From contig NZ_CP022098.1 in the NCBI RefSeq assembly GCF_002305875.1, forward strand, positions 744,001 through 808,000: 64,000 nucleotides of DNA, in the 5' to 3' direction. Each line of letters starts with the position of its first letter. Position 1 is the first letter of the stretch. This stretch comes from Cystobacter fuscus. Its GTDB lineage: Bacteria; Myxococcota; Myxococcia; Myxococcales; Myxococcaceae. The notes beneath the pieces were generated by a model. The model was not told the origin of the DNA, did no database searches, and saw nothing but the letters and a program-made list of their open reading frames with translations. Shown one piece after another: positions 27,328 through 35,537 of the stretch. The position numbers were made by a program, and so were the translations under genes.

Positions 27328-29087
27328 GCCTCCCTCCGTCTCCCTCGGGTATTCCGCTCTCCGCCTCGATGCGGAGGGCGCTGTTGGAGCACCTGAGCCG
27401 ATGCCAGGAACTCATCGAGGGGGGAGAGATGGAATCCCTCCTCTTGACGGATGGAGGGCGCCGGGAGTTCCTCCGGGGCCTCATCCGCATGGATGGGTAT
27501 GAGATTGGGGTTCGAGTCGAGCTGCCGCCGACCTTTCCATTGTGCCTGGCCAAGGTCTTCATCGACAGCATCTCGCCTCGGGTGGAGCGCCGTCCCCACA
27601 TCCTGACGGATGGCAGGCTCTGCATTGAAGCGGAGTCCGACCTCCTTCTGGATGTACACGATCCCTGGGGAATCCTCCGCGAGACACTCGTGCGGGCGCA
27701 TCGCCTTCTCCATCAGATTCTCACCGGAGACCGCGCGGCGGAGTTCGCACGAGAACTCATCTCCTACTGGAAGGGCTCGCCCCGCGGACTTCCAGTGCCA
27801 TGTTTCGTGGCTCCAGATGATCGGCCGCGCCTGACGAAGGCTCTTTATTTCGAAGAGCTCCTGCTCGCCGTGGCGGACGATCCCCGGGAACCGGCCCGCT
27901 TCTCGCCAGACTTCTCACGATTACCACCGTGCACGCTGCGGAACGCGATCTACATCCCCATCGACCCGCTCGCCGGGGATCCCGCCTTCCATCCGGACAA
28001 GCTCGCGACCCTGAGTGAACTCCGAAAGTACGTACGTGCCCTGCCGTCGAGGGATGGGCGTGTGCTGGACAAGCTCCTGGGTCGTAGCGGCAAACACTCC
28101 CCGCTGGTCATCCTGGGGGTGCGGCGTCCGGAAGGCGAGCGGGCGCTCGTTGGCATCCAGTTCCATGACACACGAGGTGGACATCCATTGGCCCATGAAG
28201 GAAACGGCGGGAGTGTCGAGAAGATTGAGTTGCAGCGCAGGGATGCGCCCTTCCTGGCGTCCAGGGGTGGGGCGGATCCCCACCTGCGCGGGCGCAAGGT
28301 CCTGCTCGCCGGGTGTGGCGCGGTGGGCGGATACCTGGCGATGGCACTGGCTCGAGCCGGTGTGGGCTCGCTGACCCTGGTGGACGGGGACGTTTTCGAG
28401 CTGGCGAATACGTACCGCCACGTCTGTGGAATCGCTCGGAATGGCATGCCCAAGGTGTTTGGACTCAGACAGGAGATCGAGCGGCTCGTTCCCTACATCA
28501 CCGTGAGCCCCTACCAGCAGCGGCTCGAAGCGTTCCTCCATGAGCGACCACAGACGTTGGACTCACATGACCTGGTGATCGCCGCTCTGGGCAATCCCAC
28601 CATCGAACTCGAGCTGAACCGGAGGATCTGGTCATCCCACCGGAACGCTCCCGCCCTGTTCTGCTGGTTGGAACCCCTGGGGTTGGGAGGGCACGCCCTG
28701 CTGACCCATGGCCGAGCTTCACAGAGCCCGGCGAGAGGGTGTCTGGAGTGCCTGTACGACCACCCCGTCCGGGGCGCGGCCCTGGAGAACCTGGCGGCAT
28801 TCGCGAAGCCGGGCGAGGCATACACCCGAGACTCGTTCGGTTGTGGAGGCCGGTATTTGCCCTTTGGGGATCTCGACGCGCAGAACACCGCGCAGCTCAC
28901 CGCCCGTCTCGCCCTGAGGGTGCTTCGGGGAGAGGTGGAGGGTGCTCCCCTGCAGTCATGGAAGGGAGATGCACGTGCCTTTCTCCAGGCGGGGTACGAA
29001 GTCACCTCCCGTTACGAGTCCCAGACCGGAGCCTTCGCGGAAACACTCGCGTACATCCGCCCGGATTGCGCCGTATGTCAGACGTGA
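27324..29087 (+). CDS. cap2: CBASS E2-E1 fusion protein (Cap2-type)
   Basis: A 587-residue ubiquitin-like conjugation enzyme. Residues 1-150 resemble an E2 domain, with the presumed catalytic Cys100 (ILTDGRLCIEAE). Residues 320-560 are a ThiF/E1 adenylation domain: the glycine loop LAGCGAVGGYLA (about 329-339), LVDGDVFELANTYRHV, a candidate catalytic Cys507 (DSFGCGGRY), and zinc-type pairs Cys473/Cys476 and Cys582/Cys585. In type II CBASS, Cap2 conjugates the CD-NTase to cellular targets and primes its activity. TTG 27324 overlaps the CD-NTase stop (TTGA). ATG 27369 is an alternative but would trim the E2 N-terminus. Confidence 0.92.
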   Translation: MSLPPSPSGIPLSASMRRALLEHLSRCQELIEGGEMESLLLTDGGRREFLRGLIRMDGYEIGVRVELPPTFPLCLAKVFIDSISPRVERRPHILTDGRLCIEAESDLLLDVHDPWGILRETLVRAHRLLHQILTGDRAAEFARELISYWKGSPRGLPVPCFVAPDDRPRLTKALYFEELLLAVADDPREPARFSPDFSRLPPCTLRNAIYIPIDPLAGDPAFHPDKLATLSELRKYVRALPSRDGRVLDKLLGRSGKHSPLVILGVRRPEGERALVGIQFHDTRGGHPLAHEGNGGSVEKIELQRRDAPFLASRGGADPHLRGRKVLLAGCGAVGGYLAMALARAGVGSLTLVDGDVFELANTYRHVCGIARNGMPKVFGLRQEIERLVPYITVSPYQQRLEAFLHERPQTLDSHDLVIAALGNPTIELELNRRIWSSHRNAPALFCWLEPLGLGGHALLTHGRASQSPARGCLECLYDHPVRGAALENLAAFAKPGEAYTRDSFGCGGRYLPFGDLDAQNTAQLTARLALRVLRGEVEGAPLQSWKGDARAFLQAGYEVTSRYESQTGAFAETLAYIRPDCAVCQT

Positions 29088-29575
29088 ATCCATCCGAGGG
29101 GCTCGTGTTCCGACGGCAAGGAGGTGCCGGTGTGAAGCTCAGCGTGGATGTCTTCCAGCGCCTGCACTCCTTCCGGCAGGTGGGGGCCCGGCAGCCGGAA
29201 GCCGGGGGCATCCTGCTCGGCCGCTACATCGTGGACAGCGAGGCCGTGGTGGTGGATGAGGTGTCGAGCCCGATGCCAGGAGATCGGCGCACGCGCTTCT
29301 CCTTCTTCCGACACCAGCGGGCGCACCAGTGGCTCATCGAACAGCGGTGGAAGGAATCGGAGGGCACCTGCCACTACCTCGGCGAGTGGCATACCCACCC
29401 GGAGGCCACGCCAACACCGTCCCTCGTGGACCTTTCCGAGTGGCGAAGACGTCTGGCCGAGGATCGCTTCGAGGCGGAGTTCCTCCTGTTCGTCATCGTG
29501 GGGACCCAGCAGGTGCGCATGTGGGAGGGCCGCCGCCGTTCGGGCGTCATCCTCCCGTTGGAAGAGATGAGGTAA
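29075..29575 (+). CDS. cap3: CBASS JAB/JAMM peptidase (Cap3-type)
   Basis: A 166-residue zinc metallopeptidase with a complete JAMM motif: Glu42 (PEAGGILLG), His106 and His108 (EWHTHP), Ser116 and Asp119. In type II CBASS this enzyme removes CD-NTase from its conjugates, balancing Cap2. ATG 29075 overlaps the end of the E2-E1 gene by 13 bases and keeps the N-terminal strand (EGLVFRRQGGAGVKLS) typical of the family. A GTG at 29132 with an excellent AAGGAGGT site could give a shorter form lacking 19 residues. The promoter P3 of the next gene begins inside its last codons. Confidence 0.93.
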   Translation: MSDVNPSEGLVFRRQGGAGVKLSVDVFQRLHSFRQVGARQPEAGGILLGRYIVDSEAVVVDEVSSPMPGDRRTRFSFFRHQRAHQWLIEQRWKESEGTCHYLGEWHTHPEATPTPSLVDLSEWRRRLAEDRFEAEFLLFVIVGTQQVRMWEGRRRSGVILPLEEMR

Positions 29576-29598
29576 CAATCCACCCTGAGGGCGTCCTG
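29569..29598 (+). promoter_or_regulatory. ECF-type promoter P3 of the SAVED-CHAT gene
   Basis: GAGGTAACAA (29569-29578), 12 bp, GCGTCCTG (29591-29598), 15-bp spacing as in P1 and P2. It overlaps the end and stop of the JAB gene. The predicted transcription start falls near 29602-29608, so the ATG at 29610 would be leaderless or nearly so. Confidence 0.82.
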
Positions 29599-29609
29599 GT
29601 ATGGCGCGA

Positions 29610-31556
29610 ATGCCAAGAACCTCCAAAGTCGAAGAACTCTCCCTCGAATTCCTCCGGAAGAACAAGACGCATGACCCCTACAACTTCTCCTATGAGCGAG
29701 AGGAGTATATCGTCATGCGCAGTTACGGCGCTCCCAAACCCGCTTTCTTCCCATGGGATGACACTCAACTCCAAAAGGATCTCGCGGGCTTGAGTGCACT
29801 TCGCCCCAATGACCTCGCCGTGGCTCGGATTGGAAGACGCCTTCGTGAGTTCCTGGACACAGCGGATTGGGCTGCGGACGAGGAAGCGCTGGAAAAAGCA
29901 CTCAGGGAGAAGCGGCCCGTTCATCTGACCATCCGCTCGCATGCCGCCGAATTGTATTATCTACCATGGGAACTCCTGCCTCTGCGCGTCAGTGGAACGC
30001 TGCTCGGAGAGCTGCCCGATTTCCTCCTCCGTTATCAATGGCCTGGAACCCAATCCCAGGATGCGGGCCAGGACACCATCCGCATCCTCCTGGCATGCTC
30101 CGCCGCGGGTGAGCGCGTACCGTTCGCTGAACATCGCGAAGCGATCGAGGATGCTCGGTCGTCGAGGGCGGGCATCATCTCCGCCAGGACGGAACTCTCA
30201 TTCCTGTCCAACGCCAACCGTCAGTCCCTGGCGCTGGCATTGCGCGACCCGGATCGTCCCATCGACGTGCTGCACCTGTTGTGCCATGGCAAGCAACTGG
30301 AGGGAAACACCTGCGGCCTCGTGCTCAACTCCGAGGACCGGGAGGAGGGGCCGGACTACCTGACTCCATCGGATATCCGGCGGTTGGTTTCGACGATCGA
30401 GAAGCCGCCCCGGCTGATCGTCCTGTGCGTATGTCAGAGCAGTCATACGGGAACTCCGGCCCACCTGCTGGGAAGTATCGCGGAGGCGTTTCACCGACAG
30501 GGCATCCCCGCCGTCATCGCATCGAGGCTGCCGCTGTCGGGAACGGGTTCCATCCTCTTCACGAAGGCGTTCTACGAGGAATTACTGGGGGGCAGCGGTC
30601 ATCTGCGCACCGCGTTGGTCGCGGCGCGCCAACAACTGTTCCTGCAAAAATCGCTGGATTGGGCCTCGCTCCAACTCTACGCCCGGGAAGGAGATGACGC
30701 GGCACTGGATCCCTTCCGCCGCTCAACGCCAGCCCCTCGGGTGCTTCCCACCCGCAGCGGGGAGCTCGTCCTTCTCTGTCATGAGGCTTATGACAGGGCA
30801 TATGTCGCGCCCGGGGCCGACGATGTCCCCGCCCTCTTCTCCAACCGCGAGGCCCGAAAGGTCGTCATCGACCAGACGCTCGCGCTCAAGGGCAGGAACT
30901 GGGAGCGCTTGGGAGACGAGGTGAAATGGCTGCTATCGCCCGAAGGTGAACTCCTCCAACTCCTCACGAAGCGCGATACCGAACTCGTCTACTACGGCTT
31001 TCCCTACATCCCCCTGGCGGTCCTCGTGGGATTCCTGGCCAACACCCGCCCCGTGCATGTGGTCGAGTACGATCGCGAGGTCGAGCGCTTCACCTGGATG
31101 CGCGACGCGACGGGGAGTTTTCCTCCCTTGAGGAAGAAGCGGAGTGAGTATGCGACGGGGAGCGTTGCCAGGCTCCGGCTTTCGATCTCCGCGACCGTGA
31201 ACGTCAACGACTGCGAGGAAGTCCTGCCTTCTCGAGACGTGGGGCTGGATCTTCACTTCACCGTCAAGACGCCACAGAGGGGAATCGTCAGGAGGGAGGC
31301 TCAGGTCCAGGCGTACATTCAACAAATCAGAGCGGCGCTCGATCGGTACGTGGCGGGAAACAGCCGCATTCAGGCTCTTCATGTCTTCGCATCCGTCCCC
31401 GTCAGCATCGCGTTCCGGCTGGGCCAGGCATTGGCCGCGACGGGTCTGCCCGCCTGCTGCGTGTATAATTACGGAGCCCAGGAGCTTCCTCGGTACAAGT
31501 GGCGGCTCTGGCTTCGCGCGGATCCCACGGGTTCACCGCTCGTTGATGTCTTCTGA
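29610..31556 (+). CDS. SAVED-CHAT protease, CBASS effector
   Basis: A 648-residue protein. The CHAT caspase-like domain (about 100-370) has catalytic His226 (LHLLCHGKQL) and Cys275 (IVLCVCQSSHTG). The C-terminal SAVED domain (about 385-648) shows the family's paired CARF-like halves: YYGFPYIPLAVLVGFLAN with VVEYDRE, then LHVFASVPVSIAFRLGQAL with VYNYG. SAVED domains bind cyclic oligonucleotides; the same fusion in Haliangium forms oligomers on cyclic tri-AMP and then cleaves a partner caspase. ATG 29610 is preferred over ATG 29601 because of the position of P3; no ribosome site is visible. It is the last gene of the locus but has its own promoter. Confidence 0.92.
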   Translation: MPRTSKVEELSLEFLRKNKTHDPYNFSYEREEYIVMRSYGAPKPAFFPWDDTQLQKDLAGLSALRPNDLAVARIGRRLREFLDTADWAADEEALEKALREKRPVHLTIRSHAAELYYLPWELLPLRVSGTLLGELPDFLLRYQWPGTQSQDAGQDTIRILLACSAAGERVPFAEHREAIEDARSSRAGIISARTELSFLSNANRQSLALALRDPDRPIDVLHLLCHGKQLEGNTCGLVLNSEDREEGPDYLTPSDIRRLVSTIEKPPRLIVLCVCQSSHTGTPAHLLGSIAEAFHRQGIPAVIASRLPLSGTGSILFTKAFYEELLGGSGHLRTALVAARQQLFLQKSLDWASLQLYAREGDDAALDPFRRSTPAPRVLPTRSGELVLLCHEAYDRAYVAPGADDVPALFSNREARKVVIDQTLALKGRNWERLGDEVKWLLSPEGELLQLLTKRDTELVYYGFPYIPLAVLVGFLANTRPVHVVEYDREVERFTWMRDATGSFPPLRKKRSEYATGSVARLRLSISATVNVNDCEEVLPSRDVGLDLHFTVKTPQRGIVRREAQVQAYIQQIRAALDRYVAGNSRIQALHVFASVPVSIAFRLGQALAATGLPACCVYNYGAQELPRYKWRLWLRADPTGSPLVDVF

Positions 31557-31583
31557 GCTCCACTCGAGGTCATGAACGGTCGA

Positions 31584-31614
31584 CGGGTGTGTCAGGGGCT
31601 CCGACACGCACCCG
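31584..31614 (+). terminator. Possible terminator hairpin after SAVED-CHAT
   Basis: CGGGTGTGTC pairs with GACACGCACCCG, leaving a two-base bulge and a loop of about eight bases. There is no T run. It lies 28 bases after the stop and is the only strong hairpin in the gap. Confidence 0.3.
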
Positions 31615-31677
31615 GGCCCAGTTGACGGGTAGGGATACGGGGGATAAAGCTCCTGGATTCCAGGATCTGGAGGACTC

Positions 31678-32211
31678 ATGAAAGCATGGATGACCGAGGT
31701 GGGGATGTTCTTGATGTTGGTGGCACTCGGCGTGGCCGGTCGCCTGCTCCCCCATGAGCCCAACTTCACGCCCATCGCCGCGACCGCCCTGTTCTCTGGC
31801 TACTTCATGCGGCACATGTCGTTCGCCGCCTGCGTGCCCCTGGCGAGCATGCTCATCAGCGACGCGGTGCTGGGTGTCTACGATTACAAGGTCATGGGCG
31901 TGGTCTACCTGTGCCTCATGGCCCCCGTGCTGCTGAGCGCCGTGCTCAAGCGCCGCCTGGCGGTGACCACCGTGGGCGCCGGCGCCGTGGGCTCCTCGGC
32001 GCTCTTCTTCGTGGGCACCAACTTCGCCGTCTGGCTGTCCTCCGGCATGTACGAGTACTCCCTCTCGGGGCTCGTGAGCTGCTACGTCGCCGCCCTGCCG
32101 TTCCTGCGCAACTCGCTCCTGGGCGATCTCTTCTGGTCCGGGATGCTCTTCGGCGCCTGGGCGCTCGTCGGCGCCGCCCGGCGCTCGGCCGTCGCTCGCG
32201 CTACCGCCTGA
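31678..32211 (+). CDS. DUF6580-like integral membrane protein
   Basis: A 177-residue membrane protein with about five hydrophobic helices (starting VGMFLMLVALGVAGRLL, then LFSGYFM, VYLCLMAPVLL, SSALFFVGTNF and LFWSGMLFGAWAL). The sequence HEPNFTPIAATALFSGYF is the family's signature region in ECF-transporter-S-like DUF6580 proteins. Transport of a small molecule is suspected for the family but unproved. GGAG precedes ATG 31678. It is a separate unit from the defence locus. Confidence 0.75.
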   Translation: MKAWMTEVGMFLMLVALGVAGRLLPHEPNFTPIAATALFSGYFMRHMSFAACVPLASMLISDAVLGVYDYKVMGVVYLCLMAPVLLSAVLKRRLAVTTVGAGAVGSSALFFVGTNFAVWLSSGMYEYSLSGLVSCYVAALPFLRNSLLGDLFWSGMLFGAWALVGAARRSAVARATA

Positions 32212-32245
32212 GCCCTTGCTGCTCTGAGCCCTTGTTTCCGGGCTC

Positions 32246-34642
32246 TCATCCGGCCCAGATGGCCTCGACCCGGGCGCGCACCTTGCGGCGCCCTTCCATG
32301 AAACCCGGCAGCGCCCGCAGGGGCTCGAGTGCCGGGCAGTGTTCGATCCACTCCAGGTCGATGAGCACCGTGTCCGCGGCCCGCTGGAAGTAGCCCAGGG
32401 CCTTGTCCGGCTCGCCGCACAGGCACAGCACCTCCGCCGTGAGCTGGCACAGCAGGGAGACGAACCGCGGGCTGTTGTCTTGAAGCAGCCGTTGGTCCAC
32501 CTGGGCCGCGACCTCGGAGACGGGCAACTCGCCCAGCATCGCGGCGGTATAGAGGCTCACCAGGTGTGAGATGGGATGTCCTCCACCCGTGACGGAATCC
32601 CGGTGACGCCGCAGCTCCTCCAGGTCCCGGTTCCACGCGGCGACGCGCAGCCGCAAGGCCGCCGTCGCGGAATGGTGGGGAGGCGAGGCCGCCAGCCGTT
32701 CCACCGCCCAGTGGTAGTCCTCCATCCGTCCGCGCAGCGCGCTGCAGCGGGCGAACTCGTAGAGCGACATCGTCAGGGAGGGGGACAGCTCGTGGGCGAG
32801 CCGCAAGCGCACGAGCCCCTCGTCCGCCTGGCCCGACTCGCACTGCATGTTGCCCAGGTACAGCATCGACGGCGCATGGTAGGGCGCGATGTCCAGCGCC
32901 TTGCGCACGCCGCGCACCGTCTGGCGCCAGTCATTCTCCTGCGCCGCGAGCATCGCCCGCGCCAGGTGGGTCTCCACCATGTCGGGCGCCAGGTGCAGTG
33001 CCCGCTCGATGCTGTCGCGAGCGGTCTGACCCAGGTTGTCGCTGGCGTTTCTCGTCCCCATGAACCACGTGCGCGCGCTGGCGACGGCGTGCAGCGCCAG
33101 GGCGGGCGGGAAGTCCGGTGCCAGCTCCAGGCACGCGTTGATCATCGCCAGGGGTCCCTCGTTCAGGGACCAGAACGAGCTGTAGAGCTGCTGGTTCGCC
33201 TGGCGGTAGAGCGCCAGCACCTCGGGGGACAGGCTCGTGCTCCAGGTGGAGAGCACCCCCTCCACCCGGAGATGCTCGGAGATGCGGGGCGCCAGCTTGT
33301 CCTGGAGCTCGAACACATCCGTGGAGGGGAACTCGAACCGGTCGTTCCACAGCTGCGTCCCCGAGCGCGCCTCGAGCAGCCGGATGGCGACACGCACCGC
33401 CTTGCCCGCGCTCTGCATCGTCCCATCCACCACCAGCTCCACCTTCAGCTCGCTTGCCACGGTGCGCGGGTCGCGCGTGTCGCGAAAGCGCGCCGTCACC
33501 CCGCTGCCGAGCACCCGGAAGCCCCGCGCGCGCGCGAGCTGATCGATGAGGGAGTCGGTCAGTGCTTCCGCGAGGAACTCGGACTCGCGAGGGCCCTGGT
33601 AGCGCAGGGGCAGGATGGCCACGCCTCGCGTCACCGGGGTGTGGGCGGAGCGGGGCGTGGCACGAGGCGTGGGCGGGCCGGACACGGAGGGCCACTGCTG
33701 CACGGTGGGCTCGGGGCAGGTGTACTGCGGCTCGGCGAGCTGTCCCTCGCTGGCGAGCCAATCGTGCAGCCTCCGCGCGATCTCGCTCGCGCTCGCGGGA
33801 CGCTCCTCGGGGGCTCGCGCCAGGCAGTGGTTCACCAGCTCGGCGAGCGGCGCGGGGATGCCCGGGTGCTGGCGCAGATCGGGCGCTGGCTGGCGCAGGC
33901 GGGCCATGGCGACCGCCCAGGGCTCGTCCGAGCCGAAGGGCATCTGGCCCGTGAGCATCTCGTAGAGCAGCAGGCCCACGGCGTAGAGGTCCGCGCGGGC
34001 ATCCACCGGCTCTCCCGCCACCTGCTCCGGCGCCATGTACAGCGGCGTGCCGATGGCGCCCTGGGTGCTCGAGGCGGCCTCCCGGGCCAGTGCGCGGGCG
34101 ATGCCGAAGTCGGTGAGCACGACGCGTCCCTCGGACTCCAGCAGGACGTTGGCGGGCTTGAGGTCGCGGTGCACCACGCCGGCGGCATGGGCCGCGGCGA
34201 GCCCCTCGCAGACGGCGAGGGCGATGCGCGCGCCGTGGGGTGCACTCAGCGTGCGCTCACGGGCGAGCCGCGAGCGGAGGTCCTCGCCCTGGACGTACTC
34301 CATGGTGAGGAAGGCCTGGCCCTCGTGGGTGCCCAGGTCGTGCATCCGCGCCACGTGGGGGTGGGTGATGCGGCGGGCGAGCCGGACCTCGCGGCGGAAG
34401 CGCTCCAGCGCCTCCGGGCCCGCGTGCTCGCCGAGTTGCAGCATCTTGAGCGCCACGAGGTCGCCCACCAGGCTGTCTCGTGCCTGGTACACCGTGCCCA
34501 TGCCTCCCCGGCCCAGCGTCCGCAGGAGTGTGTAGCGTCCGGCGAACAACGTGCCTCCCCCGTCTTCCGGGGATGGGGGACGGATGACGGTGCGGTCGCC
34601 TTCGTCAGGGAGGGAGCGGGAGGACGGAGGTGTCTCGGCCAA
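32246..34642 (-). CDS. Ser/Thr protein kinase with TolB_N/FlgO-like and TPR regions
   Basis: A 798-residue cytoplasmic protein. The Hanks-type kinase (about 30-290) has the glycine loop GRGGMGTVY, the ATP lysine (VALKML), the catalytic loop HRDLKPAN and DFG. A TolB_N/FlgO-like domain follows (about 340-460; GVAILPLRYQGPRESEFLAEALTD, LWNDRFEF), and then a long TPR-like helical region to the end. This combination is known in myxobacteria, where such kinases feed FHA proteins and sigma-54 activators. There is no transmembrane helix. It faces away from the DUF6580 gene, with their 3' ends 34 bp apart. Confidence 0.93.
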   Translation of the reverse strand: MAETPPSSRSLPDEGDRTVIRPPSPEDGGGTLFAGRYTLLRTLGRGGMGTVYQARDSLVGDLVALKMLQLGEHAGPEALERFRREVRLARRITHPHVARMHDLGTHEGQAFLTMEYVQGEDLRSRLARERTLSAPHGARIALAVCEGLAAAHAAGVVHRDLKPANVLLESEGRVVLTDFGIARALAREAASSTQGAIGTPLYMAPEQVAGEPVDARADLYAVGLLLYEMLTGQMPFGSDEPWAVAMARLRQPAPDLRQHPGIPAPLAELVNHCLARAPEERPASASEIARRLHDWLASEGQLAEPQYTCPEPTVQQWPSVSGPPTPRATPRSAHTPVTRGVAILPLRYQGPRESEFLAEALTDSLIDQLARARGFRVLGSGVTARFRDTRDPRTVASELKVELVVDGTMQSAGKAVRVAIRLLEARSGTQLWNDRFEFPSTDVFELQDKLAPRISEHLRVEGVLSTWSTSLSPEVLALYRQANQQLYSSFWSLNEGPLAMINACLELAPDFPPALALHAVASARTWFMGTRNASDNLGQTARDSIERALHLAPDMVETHLARAMLAAQENDWRQTVRGVRKALDIAPYHAPSMLYLGNMQCESGQADEGLVRLRLAHELSPSLTMSLYEFARCSALRGRMEDYHWAVERLAASPPHHSATAALRLRVAAWNRDLEELRRHRDSVTGGGHPISHLVSLYTAAMLGELPVSEVAAQVDQRLLQDNSPRFVSLLCQLTAEVLCLCGEPDKALGYFQRAADTVLIDLEWIEHCPALEPLRALPGFMEGRRKVRARVEAIWAG

Positions 34643-34688
34643 GGGGCGTGGAGCTTAACGTGTCCCCCCTCTCCTTCGCCATGGAGCC

Positions 34689-35537
34689 TCAGGGCCCCGC
34701 CCAGATGAAGTCCAGCGTCGGCACGATGTTGTTGCCGCGCACCCGCTCTCGCTCCGAGTATCCGTCCGGGCCCGTCACCAGTCGGGTGGCGCCCTGGTCC
34801 GCGTTGGCCCACAACACACCCACGGTGAAACGGCTGTGCTTGAAGACGGCCACGTCGAGTCCCACGTGGGCGGTGACGATGAGCGGGGACAGCTCGGCGA
34901 TGGGCCCCACGTCCGTCCCCGACACGGTGAGCCGGCCCTGGAGTCCGGTGGCGTAGAGGTTGAGCTCACCGCGCAGGCGCAGCCGCTCGGAGAGGGCGTG
35001 GTCGTACGCTCCGCCCACGCGGTAGGAGGAGCCTGTGAGCGGCGCGGCGAGCAGGATGTCCAGGGGGGCGAGGAAGGAGTGGAGCTGGGTGGCGCTGTTG
35101 GGTCCGAGCTTCACGCGCCAGGCGCCATCCGCCTTGAGCGTCCACACGCCGTGCCGGCCCACGTCGCCGGACAGCAGCAGCCCCGCGCGCGGAATCAGCA
35201 TCCATCCGATGTCGTTCTCGCTCGTGGCCCATGCCGGGAAGAGGTAGCCCTTGGTGAGCCGCAGGCCGAAGGTGGGCAGCGACAGTCCGGCCTCGGCCGT
35301 GAGCCGCACCGACGAGGAGCGCACCAGGGCGAAGCGGGCGTCCAGGTTGGGGGCCACGAGGAAGACGAGGGGATGGGTCTGGAGTTCGACCCCGTCGAGG
35401 ATCGCCAGGCGCAACGGGTTGAACACGCCCACGCTCCAGGAGCCTCGCGGGCCCACGTCCGCGGTGTCCCTCGCGGGGCGGGGATCGGCGGCGGCGAGCG
35501 TGCCGGCCAGGAGTACAGAGAGCAGCAGCGCCTTCAT
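34689..35537 (-). CDS. Exported protein, possible outer-membrane beta-barrel
   Basis: A 282-residue protein with a signal peptide (MKALLLSVLLAGTLAAA). The mature part alternates short amphipathic strands (SVRLTAEAGLSLPTF, LRLRGELNLYATGL, HVGLDVAVFKHSRFTVGVLW) and ends in an aromatic-poor strand, compatible with a small outer-membrane barrel. The start follows GGAGG, and its ATG overlaps the TGA of the upstream exonuclease-family gene (ATGA). No specific family was recognised. Confidence 0.65.
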   Translation of the reverse strand: MKALLLSVLLAGTLAAADPRPARDTADVGPRGSWSVGVFNPLRLAILDGVELQTHPLVFLVAPNLDARFALVRSSSVRLTAEAGLSLPTFGLRLTKGYLFPAWATSENDIGWMLIPRAGLLLSGDVGRHGVWTLKADGAWRVKLGPNSATQLHSFLAPLDILLAAPLTGSSYRVGGAYDHALSERLRLRGELNLYATGLQGRLTVSGTDVGPIAELSPLIVTAHVGLDVAVFKHSRFTVGVLWANADQGATRLVTGPDGYSERERVRGNNIVPTLDFIWAGP

